Assembly (NCBI GenBank): GCA_007644065.1
Contig: VJWN01000001.1
Coordinates: 324,340-388,339 of the forward strand
Source: Margaritispora aquatica
Taxonomy: Eukaryota > Ascomycota > Leotiomycetes > Helotiales > Discinellaceae
Direction of reading: 5' to 3'
Length of the DNA: 64,000 nucleotides
The notes under the pieces are model-generated. The model ran no database searches, had not been told where the DNA came from, and was given only the letters and a program-made list of their open reading frames with translations. This document shows positions 33,704-44,770 of the stretch, piece by piece (within the stretch, counting starts at the first letter, position 1; the number at the start of each line of letters is the position of its first letter). A program made the position numbers and the translations under genes.

Positions 33704-35083
33704 GATCGACCTCATCCGCAGGCATCCTTGCAGATAGATTGATAGCCCATCATATCCTTTCCCACCACAGGTTCTCCAACCAGTTCTAGGATATCTGCTT
33801 TGCAAAATGTAGGTAGTCAAACCATGTTTTTAGGTTACTATAACGAAAAGTAATTTTCAAGCGTTTTCGAGACCAAAAAATGAGTTTGACGATATTTGTG
33901 TATATGTTTGCGTACTTCCTAGCTACAACATCAAATGGAAATACCTACCATTTATGATATAGATATAAAATTTGTAAAAGATTTCAAGTACTTTATTAAA
34001 GTGAAGATGTGCACACCCACCCGAGTTGCACAGCCTAAATTTTACAAACGGAAACAAGGCAAGCTTCCTGTCTCTCGCAAATGAGGGCGCGAATGGGGAT
34101 GTGCTAGATTGTCATTTGGAGCATCCATCGTGATATTTGAGATGAGCCAAGGTGGGGGGGTATTTCGAAGTTTTGTCAGAGTGAAGTGCATTTGAGAGAT
34201 ACCAGAAAAATGACTAAGTGTTTGAGTTTGGGGATTAGAACCAGATAACCTTTCAACCGTTGCAAGGACTCTGCAATTTAAGCGAGACTTTCATTTTCAA
34301 CACTTCTTATATCTCTTCTTGGTTTAGGTTATCAATACTTGTGTTTGAATCGTTCATGTTGTTCTCACCGATGTCTTAGTCCCAATGCTCCATCGGTTGT
34401 TTCAGATTCTTGGAATCAACGGGTGTGCATCTGGACCAAACGACTCAGAAATGTGCAACAGGTCGAAGACATGGACTTCCAACTGCTTGGTCAATTGAGC
34501 GAATTTCAGTCAAAGTGTCATATCTCAGTTTTCCATCTCCCACGAACAACGCTTCAAGATTCAACACTAGAGGCTTTGTAGAAAAAGAAGTCGAAGCGAA
34601 GTTAGCTGCAAACGTTCTCGTCATGTTAATCACGAATGTACCGACAGATCTTAAACAGCTGGTGCTTAAAAGTCTTTCCTTTTGTGTCTTTCTAACTGGG
34701 CGGCAATTGACACGATACAATCTTTGCAGTAGCTTCTTTACAGGTCTCATAGATCATCTGATACTTGGCTTTCCGATATTTGAAGTTTGAGTTCCAATTC
34801 ATTTACTGTGAAGCTTTTTTGATAGACCCAGGCAGGGATCTCAGACATTTGTAAGACAAAGGCATCTGCTGACTTCTACCATACGATAAAGATAGGAAAG
34901 AACTTGGCCAAACATCGTGCACCGAAAACAAATACAATCTGTTGCAGACTTGTGGTCTTGCTTATAGGAGGGTACCGGAGCGAGGGCTATATAACTCCAA
35001 GTCCGCCTCTGTCAACGCTAGATTATTCCTTTTTTACTTAAATACCTTACTACATTTTTGACAACGCGACATATCTCCTTACA
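33704..35083. other. Spacer between thioredoxin-like copies 2 and 3
   Basis: 1.4 kb without a supported gene. A 126-codon plus-strand frame (34410-34790) and its minus-strand shadow show no domain. The promoter of copy 3 is at the right end. Confidence 0.5.
34988..34994 (+). promoter_or_regulatory. TATA box of thioredoxin-like gene 3
   Basis: TATATAA 96 nt upstream of the ATG, in the context GGAGGGTACCGGAGCGAGGGC. This is clearly related to the copy 2 promoter. Confidence 0.6.
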
Positions 35084-36077
35084 ATGCAGATCTCGACTCT
35101 TTTCGGCGGTATCTTGGCCGTCGCAAGCCTTGTAAATGCTCTTCCACAACAACCAATTGTCGAGGTGCAAATCTCGGTAGCTGTAAGATTAAATTGTTTC
35201 GTCTTTCTTCAAGGATGTTCCCCTAATACATACTCCTATTCTAGACAGAATCATACAAGGCAGTCGAGGTCAAGAGCTACAAAGGTAAAAGATTTCAAGA
35301 ACCGAAACTCCATTTAGATAAGCGTATACTTACTTTGGTTCTCTGCTTCACTATAGGCCCGAGCTCAATCGCTTCATCAGAGGCAAAGTTTGCCACAGAC
35401 TCAGTTTCTACGATGTCCCAAGATGTCAGAGTAATCAAACAGTATGTATAGTACACACCTTAATCATCCTTACCACCAAGTACAATACCAAGCTGGGGCC
35501 AGTTCTCCAATGCTCCTTTCCATTAGGCCTTTACAAGATAGTACTTGACTATCCTTGCGCAATTTCTAGTATCCTTAGCTAAGTGAGCCATCTCCACTAT
35601 AGATCTACTAGTTACGAATCAACAATCAAGTACATGGAGATGGTAGTCATACAAGCCTGGGCTCAACGGAGTCCCGAATCACAAGCCATGGACACGGTAT
35701 TCGCAAGGTAAGATGTTGCTAGCAGGGAGAAGATCATGAGATCTTATTTCCATCTTTCATTATGTTCATTTAATCTACCCAGGTTTAGTCCTATATTCAA
35801 GGAACCCAAGAGTCAAATACATAGATATTGCTCCTGCGTTCATAGTTGAAAAGCTGACCTTGTTCTCCCTCAATACAGGCTTTACAGTAGAAACCAGGAT
35901 ATGCTCTTCGCCAAATTCGACATCGACATGGTTCCCGATCTTCAGGAATACCTCAAGATCACTGCCGTACCTACTTTTCTTTTCTACAAGAATGGCCAGT
36001 TAGTGAGCAGCGTTACAACAACGTTGGAGAATCAACTTAAGCTTTACCTTGTCAAGCTAAGAATGTACGTGGACTAG
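35084..36077 (+). CDS. Secreted thioredoxin-fold protein lacking the CxxC active site, copy 3 of 3
   Basis: Five exons (35084-35182, 35245-35284, 35357-35441, 35603-35707, 35879-36077) give 175 aa. The signal peptide (MQISTLFGGILAVASLVNA) matches copy 1. Intron positions and phases match too; for example, the exon carrying the active-site position is 105 nt in both genes. The thioredoxin fold is recognisable in MLFAKFDIDMVPDLQEYL and the cis-Pro loop ITAVPTFLFYKNGQ. At the active site the sequence is QAWAQRSPESQ: the Trp is kept, and both cysteines are replaced (WCGAC to WAQRS). It therefore cannot act as a dithiol reductase. The intact frame, splice sites and TATA box argue for a functional gene with a new, non-catalytic role, perhaps binding. 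That role is inference. Confidence 0.75.
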
Positions 36078-37071
36078 GCTTGAGGTATATATTATGTCGC
36101 GTTTTATACGGATATCCTGGAATATGAAATGGATACGAGGAGAGAACTGTGTTAGGGCTGTAGGAGTGATATAGAACTATTTCTACAAAGTCAGTACGCC
36201 TGCAGAAAATTAGGAAATCACTTTTGGCTATCACTTTTTAAGACCTTGTCTAATAGTTTAGTTTACGTTGGAGAGAAGGGAGCTTACAAATAAAAAACTA
36301 TGAGAGCCGAGTTAGTTTATGCTGCTAAAGCTAGGGATTAGAGTATTGAAAATGTATAGTGTAGAAGTTGTAGTGTTGGGGTTTGATGGATATGAGAAAG
36401 AGAATAATTAACTCTCAAGTATTTTCACGAGAAAATTGAACCAATTTTGTATACTATATACAGCCTTCAAACTAATTATATTGATGAATAAGCCTCTTAC
36501 CTACGGAAAATATCTTATGTATCTTACTGCTATATCTTATCCCGTACTCTACATAAGTCTATACACACACGCCTGTCACTATACGATTGATTTGATATAA
36601 ATCTCTTGGTAGGGTGAACTAAGCATATGAGTCTCACCAAATATAGATCTAAACCTAGATGTCCACATGCACCTACACAAACCATACCCATACCAACACC
36701 TATACTAGCATTCTTCTACGAACACAACTTTTATAGTTTTGCCTCGAGGGCCCGAAGGAGGACATAGTGGGGCCCTATTTGGGTCAGACGAGGCGAGGTA
36801 GTGTATTTTAATTGTCTTCTGAACCAAATAAAGTGGTGGTGCTCGTTGGTGTATGGTTTCAATTGTGTTTTTCGCTTGGAGAATATAGATAAACCTCCTA
36901 CTATCGTAATGATGCTATTCTCGCTGTTCATATGGAAGATGGAAAGAATCAAGGGTTCATAATACATTGTTTACATCCCTCTCGCTAAAGCAGAACCTAG
37001 CCCCATATTTCCCCACTTGCTCGCTTCCGTACCCCTCCCCCTTTCCCAGACCTTACCCTTACCCAAACTCA
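36078..37071. other. AT-rich intergenic spacer
   Basis: Between the 3' ends of copy 3 (plus strand) and the zinc-finger gene (minus strand). Short frames only, AT-rich in the middle (36,230-36,620). No RNA gene or repeat recognised. Confidence 0.5.
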
Positions 37072-38195
37072 TCAATGACACTTCATATGCGCCTTAAAGT
37101 CCTCAACATCCCGAAACTCTGATGGTAGCTCCTCATTCGTACAAGTCAGACACTTGAACATAGCCCTCCGATCCCAGAGACTCGCACATGCTAAGAGATG
37201 CTGCTTCGCGAGTGTGGTGCCCTTCCTCTGGCCCTGCATCACCGCATCTCTGAACCCATCGTCGCCAAGTCTGAGGTTACAATAGCGACATAGAAGTGGC
37301 GCGGTGTTGTCTTTGGAGTCGCGAAGGATGTCGCGGATTGTGAGGGTGCTGTCCCGTTGCAGGCGGAGTGCACCCGTGCAGTAGACGCCTGGATGATCGC
37401 CTACGGCGTGGACGGCGTTGGGATTGGGGACTTTAGCGTCGGGATCCACGGGGATGGGTGCGGTGGGACTCATGGGTGTGGGAGGGATGGCTTGCTGTTG
37501 TTGTGGAAGAGGTTGTCGGACCGGTCGTTGAGGGGGTGGACGAGGTGGCATATCTGGTACGGCTTCATATTCGGGCTGCGGTGCAGGTCGATAGGGAGTC
37601 TGCTGTGGTTGGTATGGTTGTTGCTGTGATCTTGGTCTTTGCTGAGATTGTGAGGACTCCTTGGCTTCGATCCGCCGTGCGAGTTCTTTTAGACATCGGC
37701 TGGTGGATGTGGCATGCTCTTGTGCTTCGTCTCGCATACCCATTATGTGTGAGAGGTTAAGGACTTTGTCTGGATCTATAGCGGACTGTTTCGATTTCGA
37801 GGGTGTGAATTGTTCATTGTAGGCTCGAGCCAGCTGGCGTTTGATCTCTTCGAGTTTGCTGAGGAGGCCTCTCTGGCTATCTATTACACTCGAGAGTGCA
37901 GCGTACGATGTGCCTGCATTGGTGTCAGTATATGAAATTCTTGAATTATGCTGCCGAACTTACTGTCGCCTTGGTTAAAAGCTACTTGATTTTTGGGCAC
38001 ATCCATAAACTCTTTGATCGAGTTCTCTCCATCTTGTAAAGTCGTTTCAAAGCTATATGCTGCATCGTGAAAGATTCCCGATGTCATCGTAGGATAGGTC
38101 CTCGTCAAAACCCGTATCTCTCCCCATAGCTCTGAACATTTGCTGATGGTCCCCACGATCTGGCGGACCTGATTCGAATTCGCATTGCTCGACAT
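37072..38195 (-). CDS. Proline/glutamine-rich protein with C-terminal C2HC and C2H2-type zinc-finger-like motifs
   Basis: Two exons (38195-37964 and 37913-37072, 50-nt intron) give 357 aa. Residues 1-150 look helical and partly coiled (IVGTISKCSELWGEI, LLSKLEEIKRQLARAY). Residues about 163-245 are a Pro/Gln-rich disordered linker. The C-terminus carries two possible zinc sites. C286-x2-C289 with H316-x3-C320 has C2HC spacing; C332-x2-C335 with H353-x3-H357 has C2H2 spacing, and its last His is the final residue. I do not recognise the family. Similar fungal architecture (helical N-terminus plus C-terminal zinc finger) is sometimes annotated as signalling or NACHT-associated, but nothing here proves it. 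It is head-to-head with the dynamin gene, 800 bp apart. Confidence 0.72.
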
Positions 38196-38995
38196 CTTTC
38201 AATCCACGAGTTCTTTGCAGAGATGATGTGCAAAAGTGCTATCAATTGGAGTTAGAGACAAGCGTCTGGTAATATCGTCTCAACTAGAAGGCTGATGATA
38301 CACTTGTACCGTGGCGCATGCACATGTCAACTATGCCACCACAACCACGGGCGCAAAGATTGTTACCTGGGCAAGCTACGACATCTTTGTTGCGTCAGGC
38401 TGGAGCAAGCCTCTTCTCTGGCGCTGCAATAGCCTGGATCACCTTGCTGGAATTGCTTGTGTGTGGAGGAAGAGCATTGGGGGCTGGGCAATGTGGGCAA
38501 CAGAGGCAATCCGAATGCAGGAGCCTAGAAAGACGTCGTTTGCTTTTTCGCCCGAGGTGGCAAACATCAACATCGCGACGAATCATAGACCGGTTTCCGG
38601 CTCAGCTGGGGCTCTCACCCAGGCATTTGGGCTGCAACTTGATGGTGGGAGGAAGAGAAGAAAGCTTGCCTGTGGGGTACGTAACCTGAGAGCTACGTAG
38701 TGGTGGATATGCAAGATATGCAAGATATGTGGTGGTTTGGAAACACAAGGAAAGCTACTCTTTGGGGCGGTGCCTGCTGGGCTTGAGCTTGGCTCAACTG
38801 AGCCTCGACTGAGTTGATATACTCGAGTGAGCCTTCTACCACAAGGTTTTCTCAAAGATTTCTTGTAAATCACATATTTGCATTTCTATTCACATCAATT
38901 GAAGTGGACTCATATAAGTCGTGGTATACATTCATCCAGAGTATCCCAAGACATCCACCAACATAGCGAGACATCAATCATCACGACACACAAAC
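38196..38995. promoter_or_regulatory. Shared divergent intergenic region (zinc-finger gene / dynamin-like gene)
   Basis: 800 bp between two divergent start codons. Overlapping frames of about 120 codons (38311-38700) look like composition effects and show no domain. A short direct repeat (GCAAGATAT twice) lies at about 38711-38728. Specific factor sites were not recognised. Confidence 0.45.
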
Positions 38996-41377
38996 ATGAG
39001 CGGATATTCTCAAGGAGCGCCTCGCAGGCCGGTTCCCCCAACAGGATATACGACTCAGAATCCAAATTATCAATACGCTTCAGATAGAGAGTCAACGGCG
39101 ACAGAATCTTACGATGCGACACCAGATGATTCTGACGACAATGTCCTCGCTGGGCTGGCAACCGATGAGCAAATGCGACAGCTAGACCTGATCGACAGGC
39201 TGCAAGATTTAGGAATTGATCATGAAGGGATCGAGCTTCCTAGATTGGTGGTATGTGGTGATCAATCATCAGGCAAGAGTTCTGTTCTCACTGCAATCAC
39301 TGGAATTCCATTTCCAAGGTCTGGAGGAACATGCACGAGATTCGTGACACAAATCGTGCTGAGACATAGCGTCACTCAAAACTCCAAAATTGTGAGCATC
39401 GAGCCTGGAAAGGATCGTTCGCCACAGGATCAACAACGACTGAGATCATTCCGAGCTCAAGTCAAGAGCGATTTCTCGGATCTTCCTCAAATCGTGGATG
39501 CGGCATCACAGTTTATTTTCGCCTCAGTGTCTCAAACTCAGCGACCCGAGTTCTCACAGGATATCCTGAAGATTGAGATTTCAGGCAAGGACCAACAGCC
39601 TCTTGAGATTTTGGACACTCCTGGTCTCATCAATAACGACAAGAGAAATGGCGCCGATATCAAGGAGGTCGCAACTATCGTCAAAACTCACATTCAGAAG
39701 CGTCGCTCAATTGTGCTGGTTGTGGTTGGGGCTGACACAGATCATCGCCGCCACTCCATCCTCCAAACCATCGAGGACATCCCAGACTGCAAGAGCCGTT
39801 GCTTTGGAATCATCACAAAACCAGATGCACCAGTGGCCGAGAATCTGGATGTTTACCTAACATTGGCTAAGAATGAGTTGAAAGGCTACAAGTTTGAGTG
39901 GGGCTGGCACGTTCTCCGAAACAGCACTCCCACTGAGCTCCAGAACAAGGAAACCAGGCAGATGCGAGATTCACGTGAAAAGGAGTTCTTCCACAGCAAA
40001 CCTTGGAATCAGATTATGAGAGCTAAGCCATACGATAGTCCAGAGCAATGTGTTGGTATCTTGGCATTACGCAAACGTGTTCGCGAGCTCCTCTTTGAGC
40101 TGAACCAGAAGGAGCTCCCAAATGTTCGAAAGGAAATCATGAAGCAACTCGCTGCCCATGAGTTACGACTCAAGGATCTAGGTGGTGTTCGGGATCCCAA
40201 GGAGATGAAGAGGAAACTCACCTACACCTGTGGTCGTCTCGCCGATTTGGCTCAAGACTACTCTCGTGGTATCTACGACAGCCGAAACCCACTTGGAGAT
40301 TTGAAGGACGAAGACCTCAAACTTAGATCCCGAGTCCGAGATCTCGACAACGAGTTCACATGGACGATGCAAAACTTCGGACACACCTTCCAGCCAGAGC
40401 ATTTCTCCTTAACACCACTCTCCACCAACGACGTCCCACAGCACCCATCTAGTCCCCAAAATCACCGCAGTGGACCAACAAACCTCTTCCGCCCCCCAAT
40501 GAGCATGACCCAAAGCCAATTCTACGCTGAAGGTCTTGCGTTCCTCGACCGCACGCGTGGAGAGGAATTAAACACCTACTTCGACCCCAAGCGCATCTCG
40601 TCGCTCTTCCACCGACAATCGGACAATTGGCCCGCCATCGCCGCGTACTTTCTCTCTCAATTCTACGACAAATGCGAAGTGTTCCTCACTCACGCCCTCC
40701 GTCTTGCTTTCCCAGCCGAGCCAGACATTCCAGAGCGGTTGCGCGCCCGCTTCCTGAACTCCAATATTGAGGCCAGGAAGGAGAAGGCGGAGCAGGAACT
40801 CAAGTACCTGCTTGATGATCGGTTGAGGCCTGTCAAGACGTATAGCACTGAGTTTCTGACGCGGACGAGACATCGCAGAGCGCAAGAGGCTTTTAAGGGC
40901 TTTAACAACGTGCTTGCCGGCGAAGAGGAGAGGTCGAGGAGAGGTGGACAAGGTGGTGTCGTTAACCCAGAGAGTGTAGCCAATGGATTTGGCATGTTCT
41001 CCGCTACACAGCACGAGGAGGCCGAAGCAGCGAGGTTTCAGGACGACATGCTCGCTTATTATACTGTACGTTTTCTCTGCTGATTCCCCTTTTCATCATT
41101 CCCCAATTCCCCACCCCTTTCTAAAAATATAATAATAAAAAACCCTCACTAACACACCCAACAGCTAGCACGCACGCTCTTCATTGACAATTTCCTCGTC
41201 CAAGTCATCGAGCGACACCTATTAGATCAGATGTCGCGCCTCTTCGACGACGTGCACGAGCTCAGCGACGACGACGTCGAGGAGATCCTGGCGGAGCGGG
41301 AGGACCATCGTTTGGAGCGCCTCAGGCTCGTGGAGCAGATCGCGAGGCTGAAGGAGGCGTCGCGGGTGTTGAGCTGA
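38996..41377 (+). CDS. Dynamin superfamily GTPase, Mx-like
   Basis: Two exons (38996-41065, 41165-41377) give 760 aa, a full-length Mx-type dynamin. The G1 loop is GDQSSGKSS (88-96). The switch region contains FPRSGGTCTRF with the catalytic Thr. G3 is DTPGL (207-211) and G4 is TKPD (274-277). A helical middle/stalk follows, and a C-terminal GTPase effector domain is supplied mostly by exon 2 (RTLFIDNFLVQVIERHLLDQM ... RLVEQIARLKEAS). There is no pleckstrin domain or Pro-rich tail, as in Mx proteins. An acidic head (about 30-50) precedes the GTPase. Such GTPases self-assemble on membranes or large assemblies. Fungal members are numerous and mostly uncharacterised; in animals Mx proteins restrict viruses. 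The frame is open further upstream (38921), but this ATG fits the A-rich context acaaacATG. Confidence 0.95.
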
Positions 41378-42445
41378 GGAGGGTAGTTTAGTAGTGCGTA
41401 GTGCATAGTGCATTGAGGGGGGAGTGAAGTGGAGTGGAGAGGAGAAGGGTGGAAGGGGAGTGTAATTAGTAGGTGGCTACCTTGTGTAGAATGAGGGGCT
41501 TGTTCGTGGTTTGTAGAATAAAGAGACTGGGTTGGACTGGACTGGCGTTGAGCGTTTGTTTTTGATGTATTTCGTTTGTCTACCTAGGCAAACCATCCCA
41601 GGCCATGCTGCATTTTGGGATAAATGATAGTATACCACAATCAATTACTACTTATTACTATTCATTACCTCCGATGGTCCTGGCCATTCTCATCATGTTA
41701 TGTGTATCTAGTCATTCTAAATTCAAGTATAAATCTCACCACGAGCGCTTTATGAGGAACTTAATCCGGTCATTTTGATTGCCTCCTTGCACCTTGTTAT
41801 CTAGGCCTGGCTACGAGGTGTTATACCTACCTACAAATAGAAGCATCGAGTTGGTTTTCGTGCTAATATTGGATCACATGACTATTTTCTTCTCTCTGAA
41901 TTCCTCACTCCGTCCAGCATAGCAACACAGCCGACTTCAACTCCACCCCTTCCTCCTCCCAAGCAGCGACTACAGTCCACGCCAGAATTATAGCAATCAG
42001 TGGGTTCTGCTTAGATCATCCAACTCGCGCTTCAGAGCATTGACATCAAGATAGTTGGTTCTTCTCGCAGTTGGGAGACTGCCTTCAAGGATAAAAGCAA
42101 ACATGGGCGCGGTTGTGATGCACAGAAAGCCAGTCAGCGAGGACTACTTTTAGACATCGAATTTTGCTGAGAATAACGTGCCTCATGAGCTGAGTTTCTC
42201 TTTCCCACTTGAAGGTAAGGTTCCCTGCGTTCAATCAATATCCTTTATCATAAAACATTAGATTACACGAACAGGACTTACCTCGACAACAGAGGTCAAA
42301 TCTTGGTCTATTTCCTGTGACAATAACGGATTTCTTTGCCAATTGTGACAGAGACACCAAAAAAACCATCAGCATAGGACCAAATGCAGCACTTTGCAAG
42401 CAAACACTAATGTAGCTCATGACTTCTAGACACTATCAAGCGCAT
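41378..42445. other. Intergenic spacer between convergent dynamin-like and HET genes
   Basis: 1.07 kb between two 3' ends. The minus strand has a small frame from 42420 with a good 54-nt intron-like interval, which is more likely 3' sequence of the HET gene (see rejected items). Nothing else seen. Confidence 0.45.
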
Positions 42446-44513
42446 TCATCGAATCATTACCATCTCTTCATTCAAAACCCCGCCATCCTCAGCTGTCAAA
42501 CCTTCTCCTTCCATTATACTGTTTATATAGGCATCACCGATCCAAGTGTAAGCTCCGTCCGGACGAGGGCTTAGCACAACAGGCGTGCAGCAACCATAAA
42601 TAACAAACACCTTGTCTCCAATTCGAGTACCTCTCGGAGCAAGACTCAAGCGTCCATCATCTGTCATCACCAAGATACGTCCCCATGTTCTCTGGTAGAC
42701 TTGCCGAAAGAATTCTGCTCGATCTGCAGGCCACCACACGCCTGTGGACTCATCCTCGAACACAGCAGGTGGGTCGCGAGTTAATTGATTATCTATTATG
42801 TAGTAGCCTGCGACCAAAGCATCTCTAACATTCTCGCATACTCTTTGGTTTTCTTCCTTGTTAGCTGTTGCTAGAAATGACATTGCTTGACGATTGTTTG
42901 CCAACGAGGCCTCTGTTGCGAGAATTCCGCCTACGATGCGTGAGAAGTCCCAATTACACGTCGCATCCGAGTCTGTTGTCTTCCAACTGAATTCTTGGGA
43001 AGAGGATTGTATGTTAGCATGGACGACGGTACTTATTTGGATTCCCTTGACACGTAGCACAGAATTATCTCCCAAGAACTCATATTGTGGTTGCCTTTCG
43101 CGACTTGCATTGAATTTTTTGATTTGCACCGAAGAGCCGAAGATTGACTTATTTTGTGACCGATTCCAATCAGGGCACCAGGACGGATAAAGCGATTGTC
43201 TTGGTCTGTACATACTGTAACAAAGAATATCGAGATTCTGGTAAATAACGATGTGAACTTGGACAGCCTGAATATAAATTGATCTAGTGGATTGAAAATA
43301 GTCAGGTGCCAATGCAGCAGAGACTTGTTCATCAGTCATGCCAAGAATCGAATAGACCTTGTCTCGTGGGTCTCCACAATTCCTGTGACGTTGACAAGAT
43401 AGCAGGTATGCGAAGTATGTAGAATCATGGCCCCAGCTAGCCTTTGGAGGTGAAGCTGCTTCAGATGTTTGAGCAGGAGCCTTATGAGGCTCCACACTCT
43501 TCAGGTTGTGTTGGAGGCGTGTATAGATGAGGTTTTTTGCATCGGTCAATACTCCACCTGGATCAGTTACGTACAAAGCTAATGATCCCTCTATATCTGG
43601 AGTACCGATGAGAATCTTTATTGCAAATGCAACATCTTGCCATGGTATGGTATGTTTTCCGATCAAAAAGATTGCTTGATGGGGATTAACAAACTCTTGA
43701 AAAATCCAGGCTAGCACAGCAACGTTAAAGTTAGTCGCTTCTTCTGCGTAGTTTAAGCACGAAAGTAAAGAGCAAACAAGATGTATGCAGAGAAATTACG
43801 TATTGATGAAAAGATATTAACTCACCTCTGGACCACCAAGGCCGTGTGAGCAAGGAGCATACATTTACCCACTGAGAAAGATTGCTTCGATTGAAGAAAC
43901 CTTCTTGTACTGTGGGAGAAAATCGAAGAGTCCACGATTTCCAGACATCTTTAGCCATTTTATTGCGTGAGATTTGCAAAGTGGCCATAAATTCGAGGCT
44001 TTCCATAGTACTTTCATCATCCTCGCCTAGCCATATCACAACTTGCTGGCAGTTCTTGTAAATTTGGCCCATCAATGCAACTTGATGATTTCTCTCCAAA
44101 ACATCACTCTGGTTGATACATATCGCATCGATCCACAATATTCGAGAATGATCCGGCTGACGTAGATGCTCCAAGGCAGAGTATAAATTTTCCGTCACTG
44201 AAAACGGGACATCATCAAGTAATATTGTCTTTTTGGTGCGTGAATCTCCCCAGACATATGAGAGGGTCTCATAGGGTTTTCCTTCTGACCAATCCGAATT
44301 GATCAAGCTGCATCTTATAGATTTAGAATTAGTACCCTCTAATGCAGGTGCAAGTTCGACAAGTCGAAATCGATAGGGTTCGGAGGTCTGTAGTGGTTGA
44401 TAAGAAAATGGTGTGGGAATCGGCTCCAGTTTTTGAGAAGGCTGAGCCTCCGAATGTTTGTGTCCTCGCATTCTTTTCGGAAACCACCGCCGGAAGAAAT
44501 TGCGTTCGTCCAT
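42446..44513 (-). CDS. HET-domain (heterokaryon incompatibility) protein
   Basis: Two exons (44513-43826 and 43710-42446) give 650 aa. The HET domain spans about residues 80-230. It has ETLSYVWGD (82-90), ILWIDAICINQSD (125-137), the block QVALMGQIYKNCQQVVIWLG (145-163), and after the splice PWWSRAWIFQEF. I chose an acceptor 17 nt downstream of a first candidate because it rebuilds this conserved RPWW-R-W-QE block. The C-terminal half holds the usual DPRDKVYSILGM and a late GDKVFVIYGCCTPVVL segment. HET proteins trigger death of fused cells in vegetative incompatibility and often act downstream of NLRs. The domain is TIR-like in fold. There is no extra sensor domain. The N-terminal 40 residues are basic and Pro-rich. 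It lies 258 bp downstream of the homeodomain-like gene, on the same strand. Confidence 0.93.
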
Positions 44514-44770
44514 TACGATGAACAATCAAATGCCGAATCCTCAACTAGGCGTGATTGCTGTTCGAGTATAAGCTGATAGGCAGTAATCCAAGATGGAGGT
44601 CAACAAGCGCGGTACAGAGGGCGGAGTAAAGTTCAGCCGCAGGATTCAGTGGCGCTTACTGAAGGCGCTTTTAATCATTGGCCAACCGCTTCAATAATGT
44701 ACTTGAAGGCTTCAGGAAATCAGCAGCCTTGAGGTTGTTTCCTGGTAAGATAGTATTTCCAGGCATGTTT

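Noticed and set aside
38311..38700. Frames of 123-129 codons between the zinc-finger and dynamin genes
   Set aside because: Two overlapping frames on one strand plus a shadow on the other, with no domain. Lies in a divergent promoter region.
42080..42420. Minus-strand frame starting MSYISVCLQS with a good GTAAGT...GCAG intron, giving about 93 aa
   Set aside because: It begins 25 nt after the HET stop on the same strand and has no family match. More likely a 3' UTR intron of the HET gene than a separate gene.
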